From an uncultured archaeon (GTDB lineage Archaea > Thermoproteota > Nitrososphaeria > Nitrososphaerales > CALBXV01), in assembly GCA_937890045.1 (NCBI GenBank), contig CALBXV010000292.1:1-5805 (forward strand): a DNA stretch of 5,805 nt. The letters are read 5' to 3'. The notes under the pieces were generated by a model. That model ran no database searches, was not told the DNA's origin, and was given only the letters and a program-made list of their open reading frames with translations. Positions 1 to 5,805 of the stretch are shown here, one piece after another. How positions within the stretch are numbered: position 1 is the first letter of the stretch; each line of letters starts with the position of its first letter. A program made the position numbers and the translations under genes.

Positions 1-1
1 A

Positions 2-3000
2 GGAGATAGGGGACAATATAGTACAAATCCTTTAATAGGTTGGATGCAAAAGCATCTCAGTCTATTTGATAATGCAGGAGAATCTCCTAGTGCATTCTCA
101 AGACTTAGAATGTTTTTACCAGATTCTGTTAATAAACTCTTAAGTCCTGAAACTAAAGTTCCACATAGCTTTCACAGAGCAAATAAAACTATGCAGCAAC
201 TGGCTGAATTTATGGGAAGAAAAACAAAATACACAGATCTACCAGTAGAAGAAAAAGAAGCTGCTCTACATTTATTCGCTAGAGTAAAATCTCTTGGCTC
301 TAAAGTATCAAAAACAAGTTTTGATGATACTCTATCTAGAGATGAATATATGATTGATGTAATAGATTTTCTAAATAAACAAAAGCTAATAGAGAGTGCC
401 AGCGGCAATAAAGTAGTAGGAGACACTGACGCTATCCTAGATATTGCATCCCAGCTAATGATACGGGGAGAAGAGCTACCTGTTTCTGTATTTGGAGACG
501 GTAAAGCAGTAAGAAATATTATTAAAGCTATGAAAGTTGGCAATAGAGGAATAGAAGGAAGAGGAGGTTTCGGCTATGGAGAAGAGCCTATACAAAAAAT
601 AAAAAGATATCTTTATGAATATGCTATATACGAATCTGGAGAACAAGGTTTTAAAACAGCAGAAAAAGATATCTTTACAATATTAACTAACAGATTAACA
701 GCACAGCAATCTAAAGCTAAAGTCTCGCCTAAAGATATAGCTAAAGTAGAATTTGGAATGTTTTACGATAAGCTTCGATACCAACTTGGTAAATCAACCA
801 CAAGAGAGATACTAGATGAGGATGCTATTGCAGCATTAGGAAGTAGACATATAAAACGAGAATGGGACAAATTATTAGATCCAAATCTAAACTTTATAGC
901 TACTGTTAGAAAAGAGTTAATAAATAAAGATTCTATAATACCTGGATCTGGAAAGGTAATAGATGAATTTACTAGCCAGCTTGGTCATTTTGATACTACT
1001 TGGAATAGAAATGTCATGTTTAATGTTGATGATCTAACTCGTACAGTTGCATCTGTTAGAAATACCAATCCCTTTGTTCTTTATCCAGGAGAATTAAAAT
1101 CACAAATAGGTTTATCTTTTGGTTGGGCCGGAGCAACCGTAAATAAACTAATAAGTTTTACAGGATTAGGATGGGATCCCTCTAAATATAATACAGGTGG
1201 AGAGGCGGCAAAATTATGGGGAAAGAGAGCTGCTGCCTTTGCTGGAGCTTCTTTTGGATGGAGTGCCTTAGATACTTTTGTGGATACTTCAAGTCTGTTT
1301 GATTGGACAATGTTTGATGAAGGATTAACTGTAGGTTTAGCTGATCAGGCAGTTAAAACTAGACTTGCCGCAGGATGGGCCTACGACAAAATGGGAGTAG
1401 ATAATTTATCTAAACATTTAGAAGGAATGATGCCTGGTTTTACTAAAGTTGCTCCTGGGGCTGCTATGGGTTTTGCAATGGGCGGTATCAAAGGAGCTGT
1501 TGTTGGGGGATTAGCTAATGCCTATCTACAACCACAATTAGAAGAAGGTCCTCTAAGTTTTATGGCAGCAATCCCTGGTGCTAATTTTTTTGTAACTGAT
1601 CCCACCTTAAGTTTTGGAGAAATACAAGATGTATATGAGGGTCAACGCATGTTACCTGTTCGTAAAGGCAGGGGATGGACTTTAGGTATTACTCCTATTG
1701 CCGGAGGAAGGGTTGAACGCTATGAACCAGGATGGTATCCTAGACTAAAATCTCAATATAAAGCAAGTCCAACTTTATATGGATCAAAGCTTGAACAATT
1801 CTTAGCAAAAGATGTACCTTTAGTTGATTTTTCTTTAATGGACTTGATAGATCCTCATTATTTAGAATATAAACATATGACTGATCGACCTTATCCTGTT
1901 CCTTCAACTCCTTTTTCTGAAGTACCTGTGATGGGACCTATACTTGGAGCAACTGCTGGACAACTTTATAATTTTGTACATCCTCTAGGCCAAGTAGCTC
2001 CTATGCAAAAAGATAGGGCTAAACGAGAATATATGAAAGGAACTTCTACAAACTGGAGAGGAGAGTCTTTAGCAACTTATGGTCCACAATATGGGGGTTT
2101 TTTAGGAGCATATAATACTCAAAATACTCTTCCAGGAAATGCTGGAAATACTTCAGCAATTATGTCTCCTCATAGTCTAAAACCTTTAATAGGAGAACAA
2201 ATATATAAAGGATGGATTGAGCCTCTTGGTTTACCAGGTTTTATAACATCAGCTATGCTGTGGAAAGGAGACGAACCTTATACTCATATTCCAATAGCTG
2301 AGAGCGCAAATGCTATGGATTCTCTAACACGCTCTTATTGGGATGCAAACATAGGAGATCTTGTTGGATCAACAGAGTTACTTAGACGTGCCATTCCCCG
2401 TCCTAGAACTAGTTATGAAAAGTTTAATCCACTTAGAAATGATATGCCTGGATGGATGCCTGAGACTTTTCAAACAGGAGATCCCTATTGTCTACACCCA
2501 GATACTTTAGTAGAAACAAGCGAGGGCTTAGTAAAAGCAGCTAAAGTCGAAGAGAATATGTTATTAAAGACTCTTAATGGTCAATACTATCCAGTAAATA
2601 AAATTAGTACTCGTTTAGTTAATGAAGAAATATATATTATTAAAGTTAAAGGTCTAGAAGACTTTCCTTTAAAAACAACAGGTGGACACCCTTTTTACAT
2701 AGACGGAGACTGGAAATTTGCAAAAGATATAGAAAGTACCGATAGAACCTCTTATCCATTATTTTCTATAGATTTTCCTAATAAAATAGAAATAAACGAA
2801 CAAGTTACAGAACTTAGTAGTACTAATAGTTATACACTGGGATTAATGACTAGATGGACTTCTTCCACTGAAAATATATTAAAACTTAGAGAAGAAACTC
2901 CAAAAGATATACAACAAGAGATAGCTGCATATTCAGATAAAAGTTCTAAACTAGTGGAAACTATAAAGTATTTACAATATACAGGTATTCCTCCACATCT

Positions 3001-5500
3001 AATTACAGCTGATCTTCCAGTCTTTTTAAATTATATTAAAGCATTTATTGTATCTTCAGAGACTACCTCTGAAGAGATTGTCCTAAGATTTCACAATACC
3101 GACTCGGCTTATACAGTCTGGAGTGCTCTATTACAACATAGAATATCTTCTAGATTAGAAAAAACAACCATAACTATTAATGGTATTGATGCGGCCGAGC
3201 TATCATACGAATTTGGTTTTAGTGAAATAAAGTCTAAAACAGAGTTTAATACTACTTTTGATATGGCTTTTCAAACAGTAAAACATGGGCCATTAGCACA
3301 ATTAGAAATTGCATCAATAGAAACTGAATATTATTCTGGCCTAGTTTATACAATTGATATGGGTGAAGCTGGAACTTATACTCTTCCCGGTGCAACAGTA
3401 CATAATAGTAAAATAGCTCACGGTGAATTACTCCTACCTGGAGAAGCATATGAAAGTTTCTTTAATCCTGAGCTTGCTTTCCCAACTGGTATGTCCCGAT
3501 TAGGATATAATCCATATGATCAAGCTATGAATATGTTAGGTTTAGGTCATCTAACCCTTCAGGACGAGGAAGTACTAGAAGCAGGTACAGCTCTTCATAG
3601 CATGGTACAAAACCAGCTAATGAGTGCGGGTATGGCTACTAGAGTAGAAGCTCTAATCTCTGATCCTTCAGAAAATATACGATCTTTTGTTGATGTAATG
3701 TATAAAGATCCTAGAACACAACAAGAACTTCCTCTCGAAATTAAAACAATAAATGCAAAAGGTTTTACTCAACTAACTCAACCTAAGTGGAAACATAGAG
3801 TACAGTTAAATAGTTATATGGCAGCTATGGGAGTAAGTCAAGGTAGATTTTTATATGTGTCTAGAGATGATCCCACACAAACTAAAGAATTTACAACAAG
3901 ATTTGATCCAGAATTATGGAACAGAACTAAATCTAATTTAGCAGAAGCTAGAAGACTAGCACAAAACTATTTAGAACAAGGATATGGATATGCTCAAGAA
4001 GGATATTCTTATATTGATCGTTTACGTGTTCTTATGAATGCTTCTCCATATTCTCCAGAATATAGAGAAACTACTCAGTTATTAGAAGAACAAGTCCAAG
4101 GAGGTTATTTAACTTCTGCTGAGGAAGAAGAATTTAGTACTTTACAACAACAGCATAAAACTATGCTTAGAAAGTACGAGATGTATCCTAGACGTTTCGA
4201 ATTATCCACTTTTCTAAATCCCAGTAATGAATATCCTGAGGATCTTTCTCTAAATCCTTATATACAACCAGCAGATCAGTATAATTTAGTTGAAAGAGCA
4301 GCAGGATCTGCGTGGGAATATGCTACTCATCTAAGAAGCCCTATTCATACAAAGTTAATTGGATCCTATTCCCCATTAGAACAGTATGAAAATATGATGA
4401 TTAGAGGAGACTTTGCAAGCTGGGTTACTCCTGTAGAAAGCTTTATTAAACCATGGGGAAGAGGTCTTATTTCTGCGCATGATCCTTTACAAGGGGCAAT
4501 TAGTTTTGGTACTGGAGGAGCTATTTTAGGAGGATTGCCAGGAGCAGTAGCAGGCACAGCTTTAGGAGCACTATATGGAAGCGCTCATGGACTACATAGA
4601 ACTATGACAGGTTCAGAACATAGACCTAAAAGTTTTGAAGAAAAAGTAGAGATGCAAGAGTACTTTGACAAACTAGAGTATACTCGAGCTCTTCAAATGT
4701 ATAGAGCAACTCAAGATAATCAATATCGTAAACAAATGCAAAAAACTCAGTTTGGATGGCTAAATCAAATGCAGATGAATAGCGAACAAATAAACTCTAG
4801 TGCTCAATCTTCTGCACTCAAAAAAACACAAAATCCTGCTTATTATGGTATTGGATCTGATAGAGGATTTGGATCACCCTGGGAAGGAAGTGACGAGAGA
4901 ACAGCCAGGCTATATAATACTTCTTTTTATCAAGGCTATTCTGCCTTACCTTCATGGGACAGACCCTTCTGGTCTGCTTTAGTGGAGACTACGACTAATG
5001 AAGAACAAGACAGAGTACTACGAAAAGTAGATTCTCAATTAGGAGATATGTTAAAAATGATGTGGGGACGAGGAGAAGATATAAATCTTCCGAGTTTAGA
5101 TAGCTACTTTACAACTAAAAATCGTCCATCTGCCTTAAATCCAGTAATGGATCCTACTATAGATCAAGAAGATATACAAATGGTTACTGTTCAAGATCAT
5201 GGAATGAATGCTCATGACTTTGGTTTAGGCTGGAGAGAACAAATTAATAGAATTAGAAGTAGTCATTTTGATGTACAACCTCTAAATATAAATGCAACAG
5301 GACAAGCTAATACACTTAAAGAAATGTCTGCTCCAGAAATAAGAGATGCTATTCAAAAAGTATTAGGTAGAATGGGATATAGTGGAGCAAATGTAACTAT
5401 TAGTACCTCTCCTTTACTTTCTAATGAAACAGATATTACATTAAATGTAAGTAGAACATCAGCAAGAACTATTATAAACGACTATTATGGCAAAAATTAA
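2..5500 (+). CDS. Giant phage-type protein with PD-(D/E)XK nuclease domain, glycine zippers and an in-frame intein (5' partial)
   Basis: The frame is open from base 2 to the TAA at 5498-5500, giving 1832 codons. The first Met codon is at 44, but 14 sense codons precede it and no ribosome binding site sits just upstream of it, so the true start is outside the window. Residues below are numbered from Met44. Order of parts: a helical, charged N-terminus (about 1-350); a Gly/Ala-rich hydrophobic stretch (470-495); a Trp/Pro/Gly-rich region ending in GDPY (to 815); an intein (816-1121); a RecB/Cas4-like PD-(D/E)XK nuclease (about 1173-1290) with His1185, Asp1217, Glu1232-Ile-Lys1234 and Gln1254-xxx-Tyr1258; a helical linker; a glycine zipper (1484-1516); a charged helical stretch; and a C-terminal domain ending in beta-like sequence. 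After splicing at least 1526 residues remain. The build suggests a virion-associated or DNA-ejection protein of a large phage, or a polyvalent injected protein. That role is inferred. The nuclease motifs and intein are read directly. I cannot name the family. Confidence 0.88.
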   Translation, partial: GDRGQYSTNPLIGWMQKHLSLFDNAGESPSAFSRLRMFLPDSVNKLLSPETKVPHSFHRANKTMQQLAEFMGRKTKYTDLPVEEKEAALHLFARVKSLGSKVSKTSFDDTLSRDEYMIDVIDFLNKQKLIESASGNKVVGDTDAILDIASQLMIRGEELPVSVFGDGKAVRNIIKAMKVGNRGIEGRGGFGYGEEPIQKIKRYLYEYAIYESGEQGFKTAEKDIFTILTNRLTAQQSKAKVSPKDIAKVEFGMFYDKLRYQLGKSTTREILDEDAIAALGSRHIKREWDKLLDPNLNFIATVRKELINKDSIIPGSGKVIDEFTSQLGHFDTTWNRNVMFNVDDLTRTVASVRNTNPFVLYPGELKSQIGLSFGWAGATVNKLISFTGLGWDPSKYNTGGEAAKLWGKRAAAFAGASFGWSALDTFVDTSSLFDWTMFDEGLTVGLADQAVKTRLAAGWAYDKMGVDNLSKHLEGMMPGFTKVAPGAAMGFAMGGIKGAVVGGLANAYLQPQLEEGPLSFMAAIPGANFFVTDPTLSFGEIQDVYEGQRMLPVRKGRGWTLGITPIAGGRVERYEPGWYPRLKSQYKASPTLYGSKLEQFLAKDVPLVDFSLMDLIDPHYLEYKHMTDRPYPVPSTPFSEVPVMGPILGATAGQLYNFVHPLGQVAPMQKDRAKREYMKGTSTNWRGESLATYGPQYGGFLGAYNTQNTLPGNAGNTSAIMSPHSLKPLIGEQIYKGWIEPLGLPGFITSAMLWKGDEPYTHIPIAESANAMDSLTRSYWDANIGDLVGSTELLRRAIPRPRTSYEKFNPLRNDMPGWMPETFQTGDPYCLHPDTLVETSEGLVKAAKVEENMLLKTLNGQYYPVNKISTRLVNEEIYIIKVKGLEDFPLKTTGGHPFYIDGDWKFAKDIESTDRTSYPLFSIDFPNKIEINEQVTELSSTNSYTLGLMTRWTSSTENILKLREETPKDIQQEIAAYSDKSSKLVETIKYLQYTGIPPHLITADLPVFLNYIKAFIVSSETTSEEIVLRFHNTDSAYTVWSALLQHRISSRLEKTTITINGIDAAELSYEFGFSEIKSKTEFNTTFDMAFQTVKHGPLAQLEIASIETEYYSGLVYTIDMGEAGTYTLPGATVHNSKIAHGELLLPGEAYESFFNPELAFPTGMSRLGYNPYDQAMNMLGLGHLTLQDEEVLEAGTALHSMVQNQLMSAGMATRVEALISDPSENIRSFVDVMYKDPRTQQELPLEIKTINAKGFTQLTQPKWKHRVQLNSYMAAMGVSQGRFLYVSRDDPTQTKEFTTRFDPELWNRTKSNLAEARRLAQNYLEQGYGYAQEGYSYIDRLRVLMNASPYSPEYRETTQLLEEQVQGGYLTSAEEEEFSTLQQQHKTMLRKYEMYPRRFELSTFLNPSNEYPEDLSLNPYIQPADQYNLVERAAGSAWEYATHLRSPIHTKLIGSYSPLEQYENMMIRGDFASWVTPVESFIKPWGRGLISAHDPLQGAISFGTGGAILGGLPGAVAGTALGALYGSAHGLHRTMTGSEHRPKSFEEKVEMQEYFDKLEYTRALQMYRATQDNQYRKQMQKTQFGWLNQMQMNSEQINSSAQSSALKKTQNPAYYGIGSDRGFGSPWEGSDERTARLYNTSFYQGYSALPSWDRPFWSALVETTTNEEQDRVLRKVDSQLGDMLKMMWGRGEDINLPSLDSYFTTKNRPSALNPVMDPTIDQEDIQMVTVQDHGMNAHDFGLGWREQINRIRSSHFDVQPLNINATGQANTLKEMSAPEIRDAIQKVLGRMGYSGANVTISTSPLLSNETDITLNVSRTSARTIINDYYGKN
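1451..1528 (+). other. Gly/Ala-rich hydrophobic segment (glycine-zipper-like), N-terminal half
   Basis: Residues 470-495 begin APGAAMGFAMGGIKGAVVGG and end LANAYL. The run is small and hydrophobic, with GxxxG-like spacing and one lysine. It follows another Ala/Gly/aromatic patch (AAAFAGASFGWSAL, about 1229-1270). Such segments pack tightly in membranes or helix bundles and recur in phage tail-tape and ejection proteins. The lysine and short length make a stable membrane span uncertain. Confidence 0.55.
2816..3250 (+). pseudogene. Decayed LAGLIDADG homing-endonuclease region inside the intein
   Basis: Between the two splicing halves lies a stretch that still follows the layout of a DOD/LAGLIDADG intein endonuclease. 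A first helix, SYTLGLMTRWTSS, is encoded near 2828-2866. A linker leads to IPPHLITADLPVFLNYIKAF, with the second motif IKAFIVSSE at 3035-3061. Then come IVLRFHNTDS, a helix (AYTVWSALLQHR), ISSRL and a closing YEFGFSE. In active enzymes each LAGLIDADG helix ends in an acidic catalytic residue. Here the matching positions are Trp in motif 1 (TLGLMTRWT) and Ser in motif 2 (IKAFIVSSE). The motifs are only about 67 residues apart, shorter than the roughly 90-110 usual in active two-motif enzymes. The reading frame is intact, so this is loss of function by substitution and shrinkage rather than by frameshift. The alignment was made by eye. Confidence 0.72.
3053..3075. repeat. Perfect 9-bp inverted repeat (5-nt loop) in the decayed endonuclease motif
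   Basis: The left arm tcttcagag (3053-3061) is the exact reverse complement of the right arm ctctgaaga (3067-3075), separated by actac. It lies inside coding sequence for SSETTSEE, overlapping the end of the degenerate second LAGLIDADG motif. No poly-T run follows, so it is not a terminator. A regulatory role is not supported. It may be chance or a trace of a template-switch event. Confidence 0.6.
3560..3910 (+). other. PD-(D/E)XK nuclease domain (RecB/Cas4-like) within the giant protein
   Basis: The segment carries the ordered motif set of this nuclease fold. A helix GTALH has His1185 (codon at 3596). A strand IRSFVDVMY has Asp1217 (3692). A strand LPLEIKTI has Glu1232 and Lys1234 (3737-3745). 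A helix HRVQLNSYMAAMG has Gln1254 and Tyr1258 (3803-3817). A closing strand, GRFLYVSRDD, follows. The H...D...ExK...QxxxY pattern is the one known from RecB/AddB-type and Cas4-type nucleases and related phage exonucleases, where His, Asp and Glu bind metal and Lys is catalytic. No cysteines for a Cas4-type iron-sulphur cluster are visible around it. All key residues are present, so the domain is predicted to be active. Its DNA substrate cannot be told from sequence. Confidence 0.85.
4493..4591 (+). other. Strong glycine zipper, C-terminal half
   Basis: Residues 1484-1516 begin GAISFGTGGAILGGLPGAVA and end GTALGALYGSAHG. The run is about 33 residues long, uncharged apart from a near-terminal His, and contains repeated GxxxG spacing. 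It lies between an aromatic/proline-rich linker (PVESFIKPWGRG) and a charged helical stretch (about 4620-4800). The layout is typical of glycine-zipper membrane-active segments. One central proline suggests a kinked hairpin rather than one straight span. Membrane insertion is inferred. Confidence 0.68.
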
Positions 5501-5805
5501 AGATATACAAGATAATCCTCTCTTTGCACCAGAACATAAAGATTCTAGTCGTAAAGCTAAAAGTCTTTCTGCATTCTTAGCTCTTCCAACTATACTAGGA
5601 CTAGTAAGTTCTCAAAATCAATGGATAAAAAGAGGAACTACTATAGGATTTAAAGAAGCTTTTACTGAATCTCTTTCTAACTTATTCAGAGAAGCTAGAA
5701 AGAATCCTATATTAAATTCTATGTCTGGAGGACCAGCAATACAAAGAGCAATAGAAGTTCACGAAGAAGCCGCTCTTAGTCAACTGGCCAAAAAAGGATC
5801 AGGTA
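5487..5805 (+). CDS. Unknown phage-type protein, N-terminal 106 residues (3' partial)
   Basis: ATG at 5487 opens a frame that stays open to the window edge. An in-frame TAA at 5475-5477 and no other ATG until the codon near 5719 make 5487 the only sensible ATG start. The start overlaps the end of the giant gene by 14 bases in another frame, and no Shine-Dalgarno sequence is seen in the 20 bases upstream. Translation therefore probably depends on ribosomes finishing the upstream gene. The protein begins MAKIKDIQDNPLFAPEHKDS. A short hydrophobic stretch follows (SAFLALPTILGLVSS, about residues 28-42), then a basic/charged helical region (EAFTESLSNLFREARKNP) and GGPAIQRAIEVHEEAALSQ. The hydrophobic stretch is too short to call a membrane span. 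I do not recognise the family. Position and codon use suggest it is a partner of the giant protein, perhaps another virion or ejection component. That is inference only. Confidence 0.82.
   Translation, partial: MAKIKDIQDNPLFAPEHKDSSRKAKSLSAFLALPTILGLVSSQNQWIKRGTTIGFKEAFTESLSNLFREARKNPILNSMSGGPAIQRAIEVHEEAALSQLAKKGSG

Larger units (their letters stand above)
2489..3406 (+). other. Intein, 306 residues (class 1 type: Cys1, His-Asn end, Ser+1)
   Basis: This is an in-frame protein-splicing element. It starts at Cys1 (TGT at 2489) with a typical block A (CLHPDTLVETSEG). Block B TGGH follows at 2678-2689, with Thr64 and His67 of the intein. It ends with a block F-like stretch (YYSGLVYTIDMGEAGTYTL) and block G (ATVHN), whose penultimate His and terminal Asn are encoded at 3401-3406. 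The +1 extein residue is Ser (AGT at 3407). All residues needed for the standard N-S shift, transesterification and Asn cyclisation are present, so splicing is predicted to work. The product would join ...TGDPY to SKIAHGE.... At 306 residues it is larger than a mini-intein (about 130-150) and smaller than most inteins with a full homing endonuclease. The flanking GDPY/SKIAHGELLLPG looks like a conserved segment, which is where inteins usually persist. Confidence 0.93.

Noticed and set aside
44..46. Met codon at 44 as the true start of the giant gene
   Set aside because: The frame stays open to base 2 and there is no ribosome binding site at usual spacing. The purine-rich aggaga at the window edge is about 37 bases away. 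The gene most likely starts upstream.
172..543. Antisense open frame of 123 codons
   Set aside because: It lies wholly inside the giant gene, has a low-complexity Ser/Leu/Ile composition typical of an antisense shadow, and has no recognisable domain or ribosome binding site.
2489..3406. Insertion considered as a group I/II intron or a transposon
   Set aside because: The insertion is fully in frame with no stop codons and carries protein-splicing motifs at both ends. No terminal inverted repeats or intron core features were seen.
3560..3910. Nuclease domain considered as a true Cas4 protein
   Set aside because: No cysteine cluster for an iron-sulphur site, no CRISPR array and no cas neighbours are visible. 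The domain is a small part of a giant protein.
4366..4557. Antisense open frame opposite the glycine zipper
   Set aside because: Its Pro/Ala/Gly-rich residues simply mirror the Gly/Ala codons of the sense strand. It shows no independent evidence of coding.
4960..4976. Inverted repeat cagacc / ggtctg with a 5-base loop, considered as a terminator
   Set aside because: It is only a 6-bp stem in the middle of the coding region, followed by a short mixed stretch rather than a U-run.
2..5500. Giant protein considered as a virion RNA polymerase
   Set aside because: No DxDGD-type catalytic motif or other RNA polymerase signature was seen, whereas nuclease motifs are clear.

Overview
The window is AT-rich (roughly mid-to-upper 30s % GC by eye) and is almost filled by one very long plus-strand reading frame. 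That frame is open from base 2 and stops with TAA at 5498-5500, and its start lies upstream of the window. A second plus-strand gene begins in a different frame at 5487, overlaps the first by 14 bases, and runs off the right edge. No RNA gene, CRISPR array, insertion sequence, attachment site or convincing terminator was seen, and no non-coding stretch exceeds a few bases. The gigantic tightly packed gene, its glycine-zipper segments, a nuclease domain inside a structural-looking protein and an in-frame intein all fit a large tailed bacteriophage or prophage (inference). The host cannot be fixed from this window.

Layout. Bases 2-2488 encode the N-extein: a mainly helical N-terminal part, a glycine/alanine-rich hydrophobic stretch near 1451-1528, a second smaller glycine patch near 1930-1985, then a Trp/Pro/Gly-rich stretch ending in GDPY. 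Bases 2489-3406 encode a 306-residue intein with intact-looking splicing residues (Cys1, block B TxxH, C-terminal His-Asn, then Ser+1). Its central homing-endonuclease region is still recognisable as LAGLIDADG type, but both catalytic motifs have lost their acidic residues and the domain is shortened. Bases 3407-5497 encode the C-extein: a PD-(D/E)XK nuclease domain of the RecB/Cas4-like type (about 3560-3900), a long helical linker, a strong glycine zipper (4493-4591), a charged helical stretch, and a C-terminal domain ending in alternating beta-like sequence.

How it fits together (inference). Splicing would remove 306 residues and give a mature protein of at least 1526 residues. It would join GDPY to SKIAHGE about 63 residues before the first nuclease motif. 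A protein with both membrane-active glycine zippers and a DNA nuclease domain could be carried in the virion and delivered with phage DNA, but nothing here proves that. The overlapping downstream gene is probably co-transcribed and translationally coupled, since it has no visible Shine-Dalgarno sequence.
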